NCBI GenBank assembly: GCA_010015745.1
Contig: ML978159.1
Span: forward strand, 248,001 to 312,000
Direction of reading: 5' to 3'
DNA length: 64,000 bases
DNA from: Setomelanomma holmii
Taxonomy: Eukaryota > Ascomycota > Dothideomycetes > Pleosporales > Phaeosphaeriaceae
Position numbers and translations under genes: made by a program. The notes beneath the pieces were generated by a model that saw nothing but the letters and a program-made list of their open reading frames with translations, was not told the origin of the DNA and did not search any database. This document shows, one piece after another, positions 55,212-64,000 of this stretch. How positions within the stretch are numbered: position 1 is the stretch's first letter; each line of letters starts with the position of its first letter.

Positions 55212-57050
55212 TCAGATAACGACGAACTGGCGGACTTCGCGCTCTACTGTCTCGGCATCGTTGCGATAGCCATCCATCATACCTTCCACATAAGCCTCGC
55301 CGACAAGCCGGAACGTACCGTTTGGCATCTCGCGGAGGATAACAGGTACATGACCTCCATACAGGACGCAGCATATATCCACTTGCTGCATTATATGTGG
55401 ACCGAGACCGATCTTCCCAGTGTCTGTGAAGAACAGGCATCTTCCTGCCGTGAACCTGATCGCTCTGAACTTGAATTGGTCGGATGGCAGGGGTAGAAAT
55501 CTCGAGGACGCGGGACCTGCGAAGAACACAAGCGGCGTGGAGCTGACTGGCCAGTCTACTCGGTTGCCACCCGTCAACACATTCGCAACGTCCTCATGAA
55601 CAGGCTCCACTCCGGTCACATGTTTCACGGCGTACATAATCGTTTAGGATGTCTCCCTGGACCTTGCGAATCGAAAGGAGCTATCGTCGAGCGGGATAGA
55701 AGAAGGCAATAGGCGGCCAATTGAGTATCCTCCTACCAAAAGTTTGCCTTCGGCTGCGATGATCGGATGTTTGATGAATTTCCATTCCGCTACGCGTCCA
55801 GCGCTGTACATGAAAGTGCCCATGAGTCCACCGATCTGTAGGGACGGACTGGGTACGTTCCACTCTGGCACCCAGGACTGGCCACTCTCGAGGTCAGTTT
55901 CATTGTCATGATAAACACATGATAGAAGCTGGAGGTCATCAAAGTGCGCAAGCCACATCTCTGCAAATTCACGGAAAGTTTCGGATGCAGTTCTCGTGTA
56001 GTCGACCTTGATGGAAGGATCTTCCCCACTCAGTATCCGCGGATGACCAAGAAAAGCATAGAGATGGTCTATATCGAGCGTGGCTTTGCTTCCACCATCG
56101 CGTAGCTTGCTCAACACATTCAGGAACGAGAGATCCTTGTATTCGTAATACCTCTGCGCACCGGGAGTGTGAGCGTCTTCATAATCGAATGTCCGGATTT
56201 CGGCTTTACCCATGCTCGGTGATTTATATGCAGTCAAGAGATTGAAAGCTCGTTGAATAGCTTCTTCTAGGCCGAACCGGCGGCATATATCAGAGCCGCA
56301 TATGTTGAAGATAACGACAAGATCGTGAAGCAGGCCTTTTGGGATTTTCTGACGCCCATATATAAATAGTCCGTCCCGAGCGAGACCGTGTTCTTGCACA
56401 ACCCAGGACCTGTGGAACCATGGTACACTAAGTATATCTTTGAGAGTATTCCACGGCTCACGATCCCGATACTGAGGAAAACTGTCCACGTTCAAAGCCT
56501 TCGGCATGTGGCCGGAATAGCGATCAGTGTAGACGAACCGTCGGTATTCCGCAGGAATAAGATCCAGGAGATGGTACAATAACTCGCACAATGGTACGGG
56601 CGTGGTGCGCTTCGCAGGAGATGGCCGCGTTGACCAATGCTCCTCTGTCGCGAGGCAGAACAACACGTTCGCAGCCTGCTGAAAAATAGCGCCCATGATT
56701 TGCACCTGTTCGCTCTTCTCCTCGGCAGAACTCTGATCGATGCAGCCTGCATCGACCCACAAAACGCGCTCCCTCCCAATCAGCCGAAGCCGCCTGAGGA
56801 CACCAGCAAGACTTGTCGGAACACGTAGAGAAGCGCCATCGCAACATATCGGCTCGGTATCCGACGGGTCTCCCCAGACATAAGAGACTGCTTCGTATGG
56901 TAGTCGCGTTTCAGACTTCCTCAATCCATCATCAATCACCGTGAAGGTAAACGAGCACTGGATTGGGTCCGATTGTATGCCAGGTTGTAACTGGAGATGG
57001 CGAATGGACGTTGGCAATGGAAGCTTCTCGTAGACAAAGACGCTGTCCAT
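55212..57050 (-). pseudogene. HET-domain gene 3, with one in-frame TAA
   Basis: The frame from ATG 57050 is a full HET N-terminus: LPYEAVSYVWGDPSDTEPI, VLWVDAGCIDQSSAEEKSE and QVQIMGAIFQQAANVLFCL. The middle has ATLDIDHLYAFLGHPRIL and IKVDYTRTA. It meets TAA 55646-55644 after residue 468 and continues in the same frame as MYAVKHVTGVEP through the usual HET C-terminus (GHVPVILREMPNGTFRLVG, EAYVEGMMDGY) to 55212. The stop is the only lesion I see. The 468-residue protein contains the whole HET domain, so it could still be active. An unusual intron removing the stop cannot be excluded, but no canonical donor is present. Confidence 0.75.
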
Positions 57051-57839
57051 ACTTCTGAGACGTGGTTGTTCCGCATCGATGTTGTATTTGCGTCTGCGTG
57101 GTGGCGATCTAGCTCAGCTGGTACAGCTTTCCAGAATCCGCGACGGCATGCCAGATATATGGCACACCTGAGCTGAACCGCCTTGTGAAATCCACATCCA
57201 CCATTGGTCAGAGTGAATACTCAAGATGTGTAATGTCCTCAGATGAAAGCAATACTAGTGGGCTCCATTGTAATTTCCTTTTGGACTGGATCGAGCGTTC
57301 CGATTTGTTTCTGCGGATGTGGTGTCCTAGTTTTGTTTGGCAGACAAACTATCCCTTCTCTTGGCCTCCTCCAGGGGACTTTTGCCTTTCAATGCGAAGA
57401 TATGCAGCGCGAGAATCTGGAAACATATATAGAATATAAGCTGAGGTCTTTTCGCGTCATCATCTCAACTTGCGAGGAAGGAGCCGAAATGCCAGCGCGC
57501 TAACCGATGTTGGACTTGCCCAGACAAATGTCTGCTGTTGGACGAATTGTGCCACATCGATGCACAGCTTATCTGTGTCATTGTTGCAACCCGAAAGGCA
57601 CCAAACTGCTATATATAAGATCTTGTTTCGACACGCCATGATATTCATGGACGCTGCCGTATCGACATGCTATCGCGCTTTCCGGAGACGCGCTAGTGAC
57701 ATCATGGCCGAGAGACGATCGCGAAGGCGCATTCGCGACTACTTGAGATCCTAACCTGACAGCCTCGTTTTCACCGCGATAACCCTACTTGATTGAGCTC
57801 GAAGGTTTCCAAGCCATTATCTTCGCGCCCCAAAGCATC
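57051..57839. other. Spacer between HET gene 3 and the MAPEG gene
   Basis: No gene is seen. TAGCTCAGCTGG at about 57109 resembles a tRNA A box, but no B box or cloverleaf follows. Confidence 0.5.
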
Positions 57840-58394
57840 ATGCCTTCTTTCCTCGATACCTACAATCCATCCATTCTGGCAATTCCCGCCTACTACATCC
57901 TCTCGTTACTGCCTCACAGCTACGCCATCAATGTGGCCAGTCAAGGGCAGCTAAAGAAATGGGACAATCGCAATCCTCGCTCGAGTGACATGAAAGCCAA
58001 GCTCAAAGAGCGCCTTCCCGCAGAGACTTTCGCCAAGTATGAGCGGCTAGAAGCATGCCACGCCAATGGCATGGAGGTCAGTCTCAGTATCTTCAGACAT
58101 GTATTAAGTATGTGTGGTCTGACTGTGTGGTCTGACAACTTGCAGAACCTTCCTCTCTTCGCTACAGCTGTGGTCTTGGGTAATCTAGCTGGATTGAAGA
58201 AGCAGGGCTTGGATGGGCTGAACGGTTTTGCGGCTTTGTTTCTTGCCATTCGCGTGGTCTATACGGGGGTGTATGCTACTCATCAGACTCAAGGCCCGAC
58301 GGCGATCCGCGGCGGACTGTGGATGGCGGGAGTTGCGCTGTGCCTCCGCACTATCTTCCGGGCGGCAAGAGCTCTTGGGGGTGACAGAGTCTAG
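57840..58394 (+). CDS. MAPEG-family membrane protein
   Basis: Exons 57840-58076 and 58146-58394 encode 161 aa. The 69-nt intron (58077-58145, GTCAGT...TTGCAG, branch CTGAC) contains no stop and is a multiple of three, so unspliced reading gives a false 184-aa protein. Splicing restores the family block ACHANGMENLPLFATAVVLG (RxxxxAHxNxxENxPLF in other members). Four membrane helices are visible. MAPEG proteins are microsomal glutathione transferases or related eicosanoid-type enzymes. The reaction here is unknown. Confidence 0.9.
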   Translation: MPSFLDTYNPSILAIPAYYILSLLPHSYAINVASQGQLKKWDNRNPRSSDMKAKLKERLPAETFAKYERLEACHANGMEVSLSIFRHVLSMCGLTVWSDNLQNLPLFATAVVLGNLAGLKKQGLDGLNGFAALFLAIRVVYTGVYATHQTQGPTAIRGGLWMAGVALCLRTIFRAARALGGDRV

Positions 58395-60128
<1,734 letters not shown>

Positions 60129-60758
60129 GTCCTTTACGCACAACGGAAGTAGCGATTTGCACATGTCAATGTCTGTTACCCCGGACACGTCACGCACAGA
60201 ACCTGTCTCCACATGGCTCCACCACGCCATATGTCTCTCGCAAGCCACATACACGACCACGGAACGTATGCATTGGTGTCTTCCAATCGGATGGTGGAGC
60301 GGACTTGATTTCATTTCACCATTGGAGTTTGTGTGTATGCTATGACTCGCGTCTCTGGATTGTTGGTGGTTTGAAACCAAGCAGTCTCTCTGGTTACTTT
60401 ACGGTACTATCAAATTTGAGCCTCTTTTACTAGAATTACTCGCCCGTGGAGATAACGTGTACAATTCGGTCAGCCGAGAAACATTGCCCGCATCGAGCAG
60501 ACATCAAAGGTCTAGGCAGAAGCCAATGCGACACAATTTAAAGACGAAAAGACACTAATGAACCAGGAGATCGCATCAAGCGATTATTGCTCCCTATGGC
60601 ATGCATGCACATATGCTTCGTTTCGTTATATCATTCCTAGACGCCAAATGCCAAAATCATGCCTTGCTGCTGTGCAAGGCTTCATATACCAACATGAACT
60701 CAATCCGCAGTTTCAGAACATATGCAGCCACTCTTATCCTCAGCTGAATCGTCGTAGC
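60129..60758. other. 3' spacer, ARF1 / MOB2 (convergent)
   Basis: The 3' flanks of both genes. No gene is seen. Confidence 0.55.
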
Positions 60759-62059
60759 TTACTGCCCACCCGAGCTCTTCGGCGGGGCATTCTCCTTCAT
60801 CGCAGAAGCCGGTGGCAGAAGCTTCTGCTCCGCCCACAGATCTACCAACGGCTGCATCGGCTCAATCTCCTTGTCGCCGATCAAGTTGAACAATTTGCCA
60901 ACATTGATGAAGTGCAGGAAGCACGTGTTCAGCTCTTTGTAGGCACCCACGTTCCAGAAGGGATCCAGCCAGTGTCCGTGGTAGATGTGCGCGTAGCACC
61001 GCATCATCTGGCGGTAGATGCTCTTGATGTCTGATTCGAACGTCTCAGGGAAGCCGGACGACTTACCGAGCCATTCGCGGCCGGCGAGTTGGGACAATGG
61101 GGCGTTGAGGCTGGTGGGTCCAAGAGGTTGAGGCGCATTTCCACTTGGCGTCAGCGATCCTGATGCGTAGGTTGGGGCAGCAATATTGACGGAGGTTGTG
61201 TCTGTTGGAAAGATGTTTGGGTCGTTGATTTTGCCGACGATCCACTTCTGGACAAGGTTGATGTACTGAATTGCGGGGATCTTGATGGGCTTCTTTTGAG
61301 TATCGAGCCAGGTGTAGGTATGACCACTGGCAGACATGGTCGGACATACATCTGGGTTGCACACCGGCTTGCCTGTCTTGTCGTCCACCACTTTGATAAT
61401 CTCAATCATTTGCTCCAGTAACCGGTACTGCTCAACAACTGGTCACATGGTCAGAGCTAACCCCTCATTTAATGAACTTGGAAGGCTCACCTGTGTGTGC
61501 AAGCCATTCTCCCTCTTCGACAAGCTTCGGCTTCGCAGCCAGAGTCATAAAGTTGCCCTTCACGATGAGATTGGAATACTCCTCGCGGAAGAAGAAAGGC
61601 GGTCTGCGCGACCCAGATGGCACGGACCCTTCCGATGGCGCACCCTGGCTTTCGAACGACATGGCTGAAGACAATGCTGGCGAGTGTGGCATAGGCGGTA
61701 CACTCGGAGCTTGCTGAGAAGTCGGAGAATTCGAGTATGGTGTTGTGGGCGACGGAGAGCCTCCTTTGCCCTGCTGTTGGTTGCCTTTATTGGAACGGCC
61801 CGCAAGCCCTTGGCGTCTACCGGTGATTTGTTAGAGAAGAGTGGCCTGAGGCGTCGCAACCGGATATAAAAGCAGCAGAAGGCAAGCAGACTAGAGCCGA
61901 ATCGATGTGCATATCACACGTTCAAATTGTGAAACAAATGCAGCTCAACGACTGAAACAGATACGCAAAGCGGGCTTCGACATGGGGGGGGCAACCGAAG
62001 AGCATTTGGGGAAGGGAGCTGTGCCGAGCCACTCACACGCTGGAGAAGAAAGACGCCAT
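60759..62059 (-). CDS. Mob2-type NDR-kinase coactivator
   Basis: Exons 62059-62037 (23 nt), 61816-61491 and 61438-60759 encode 342 aa. Intron 1 (61817-62036) is GTGAGT with branch TCTAAC and end GGTAG. Splicing gives the start MASFFSSVRQGLAGRSNKG. A Ser/Pro/Gln-rich region precedes the Mob fold (EEYSNLIVKGNFMTLAAKP). Zinc ligands are C-x4-C in CNPDVC and the two His in AHIYHGH. An insertion rich in Ser/Pro/Gly lies between the FPTD and FPETF blocks, as in filamentous-fungal Mob2 proteins. Mob2 binds Cbk1/COT-1 kinases that control polar growth and septation. Mob1 is less likely given the FPETF insertion and the QYINLVQKW block. Confidence 0.88.
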
Positions 62060-62445
62060 GATTTGCTGCTGACGACTATGCCGGGTTGACTAAGTACGAG
62101 GGGCGATTCCGGCACTTGACTCGGGCGGGCAGAGGTGCGTATGCAGAAGATAGTGAGGGGAGGTTGTTGGTGATACGTCTCGAGCGGCCAGCGATTTTAG
62201 GCTCGCTCAGGGCTGCATTGAGAAGGGGCGGCGCGCTAGCGGCGGATTGGGAAAGCGCGATTCATTGTTGCTCGGACATGCAACTTTGTTCACGAGCTGC
62301 AGTCGGCGTCGCGTTGCCTTCACCTCGACGTCACCCATCAGGACTGTTGTTCTTTATCGCATCTTGGTCGCATCAACCTCCTCGAGTCGTAGCGATCCTT
62401 GACAATTGGCGGCATACACATTTGCCGGACATAGACAGCTGCACC
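62060..62445. other. Bidirectional promoter, MOB2 / LEO1
   Basis: A 386-bp region between divergent starts. An open frame runs into LEO1 from 62086, but it looks like leader, not coding sequence. Confidence 0.6.
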
Positions 62446-63874
62446 ATGTCCGACGCAACACTTGACCCGACCATCACGGACGATGAGGTCGATAATGTCG
62501 CGACGCCAGCAGAGAATGAAGAGTTGGAACCGGCACGCGACACTGTGGAAGAGAATGGCTTAGAGGAAGAGGAAGATGACCTGTTCGGCGACGGAGACGG
62601 AGACGATGCAGAGGAGCCAGCGTGAGCAGCTGACAGGATCCTGTTCCAAAGGTACAGACTGCTGACACGTATCTAGCACCCGGAAGCTCGATGACGAAGA
62701 GCTCGACTCGGGCGACGATGAAGGTCGGGCAGATCGCGTCAGGGCAGACGATGCCGGAGAAGACATGGGCGAGCACGAGCAGCACACATTCGCAGTCATG
62801 GACGCCGACATTGCGCGGCATGCGATACCAGAACCTAGCGATGGCGAGCTCTACCTACTCAAAGTCCCTCGATTCCTGTCCTTCGAACCCACAGCGTTCA
62901 GCCACAAAATGTTCCAGCCTCCTACCACCGACCACCACTCCAAGGTCGCCGCATCAGAACAATTCTCCGCTTACAACACAGCCATGTCGACCATCAGGTG
63001 GCGTCGCTCGCCCTCGAGCAACGCCGAACTGCAGTCCAACGCCCGCATATTACGGTGGTCAGATGGCTCGCTCACACTCCAATTCGCAAACGACCCAACT
63101 ACGCAGTTCGACATTGACGCAAACACACTCGCACCACCTCAGGTCAATCCCAAGATCCCTACACCCACCTCGACTCGAGCAGGAGTAAAGACAAGCTCCA
63201 AACTAGAGAGCTACACATATCTCGTTGCGCCCTACGAAGAAGCGAACGTCATGCGCGTAACCAACAAGCTCACAACCGCTCTCAACATCGTGCCCGCCGC
63301 AAATCTCAAAGACTCCGCCCTCGAGAAACTCCAGAACGACCTCGCCGAACTCGCCCAACGTGGCCGCGACGACGCCGACCAAGCCATTTCCTTCATCGAC
63401 GTCAACGAAGACCCTGAGCTGCGACGACAAAGAGAGGAGGCCACATTCAAGGAGAAACAGCGTCAAGCTCGGGCGCGCGAAAAGCACGAAGCGCGTCAAG
63501 CCGAGCGTGCCGTTCGCACCATTGGCCGCACTGGCGGTCGCACATCTGGACTCAATATCGATGATCTCGAAGATGCGGCGAGTCGGCCGCGGAAACCGAG
63601 ACAGAAGGGTGGCTTGCGGCGCGACTGGAGCGATGATGAGGACTTTGGGCGGGGCGTGGGCAGATCGAGAGAAGACGATTATGATGAGGAGGACGACTTC
63701 ATTGCCGCAAGTGATGAGGAGCCAGAGATTGTGGACGACGACGATGATTTGGATGATGGTATTGTGGCGAGTCCGAAGAGGAGGGCTGGTAGGGATGAGG
63801 ACGATGATGAGGAGGTTGTGGTTAACCGGACGAAGAGGCGGAGAGTGGTGGATGATGATGAGGATGACGAGTAG
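62446..63874 (+). CDS. LEO1: Paf1 complex subunit Leo1
   Basis: Exons 62446-62621 and 62677-63874 encode 457 aa. The intron 62622-62676 is GTGAGC...CTAG. The start at 62446 (CACCATGTC) was chosen over an in-frame upstream codon. An acidic N-terminus (EENGLEEEEDDLFGDGDGD) precedes the conserved Leo1 core (ELYLLKVPRFLSFEP, ILRWSDGSLTLQFAND, YLVAPYEEANVMRVTNKLT). A helical Arg/Glu-rich stretch (EEATFKEKQRQARAREKHE) and a long Asp/Glu tail with basic patches follow. Leo1 joins Paf1, Ctr9, Cdc73 and Rtf1 on elongating Pol II and supports H2B ubiquitination and H3 methylation. The gene appears complete, ending 126 bp before the window edge. Confidence 0.93.
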
Positions 63875-64000
63875 AGAGCGAAGCTCGTTGCGATACCTGT
63901 CAGCAAAAGTCGAGAATTTTGCTCACTTGAGTATGCATAGCATGGCGTTGGGCATTTCAAACTCATTTGTAAGATTGGAAATCATATGAGGGCATATCAT

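Noticed and set aside
51610..57050. Transposon as the cause of the broken island
   Set aside because: I found no transposase, reverse transcriptase, terminal inverted repeats or LTRs in or around it.
57107..57180. tRNA-like A box (TAGCTCAGCTGG)
   Set aside because: There is no B box, no acceptor pairing and no cloverleaf, so a chance match is most likely.

Overview
The window is nuclear DNA from a filamentous ascomycete (Pezizomycotina). This rests on many short GT-AG introns (about 45-90 nt, with CTAAC/CTGAC-like branch sites), a tRNA-Ile gene with an intron, and HET-domain genes. Typical fungal versions of Mediator Med16, Leo1, Mob2, Tim44, Tma46 and Ost4 agree. A dothideomycete is my best guess, but that is inference.

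Two kinds of DNA alternate. The first is housekeeping DNA whose genes are all intact once introns are removed. In order these are: an Env9-like short-chain dehydrogenase, a G-patch protein, tRNA-Ile(AAU) and a phenol-hydroxylase-type flavoprotein (0-5.6 kb). Next come Tma46, Ost4, a large AT-hook/C2H2 protein and ribosomal protein L26 (9.2-16.0 kb). A membrane kelch protein with a long gene-free 5' flank follows (16-22.3 kb). Then Ola1, a DeSI-type peptidase, mitochondrial uS11m head-to-head with Tim44, a mitochondrial hotdog thioesterase, Med16, an Hst3/Hst4-type sirtuin, a PI-PLC-X protein, a rhomboid protein and Trm11 (29.4-51.4 kb). The last block holds a MAPEG protein, Arf1, Mob2 and Leo1 (57.8-64 kb).

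The second kind is three accessory islands, at 6.7-8.3, 23.4-28.1 and 51.6-57.1 kb, filled with broken genes. Each contains one HET-domain (heterokaryon-incompatibility) gene interrupted by an in-frame stop: TGA in the first, TAG in the second, TAA in the third. The first two stops fall inside the same conserved HET motif. Around them lie relics of small secreted proteins, a large unrecognised cysteine-containing gene, and three diverged copies of a small protein family I do not recognise. Housekeeping genes a few kilobases away are undamaged, so sequencing error is an unlikely explanation. The islands look like accessory DNA in decay.

Much of the annotation depends on splicing. Start exons were added for Trm11, Med16, Mob2 (23 nt), the Env9-like SDR and the thioesterase. 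One MAPEG intron is a multiple of three and reads through in frame. The 50-residue Ost4 is a real gene despite its size.
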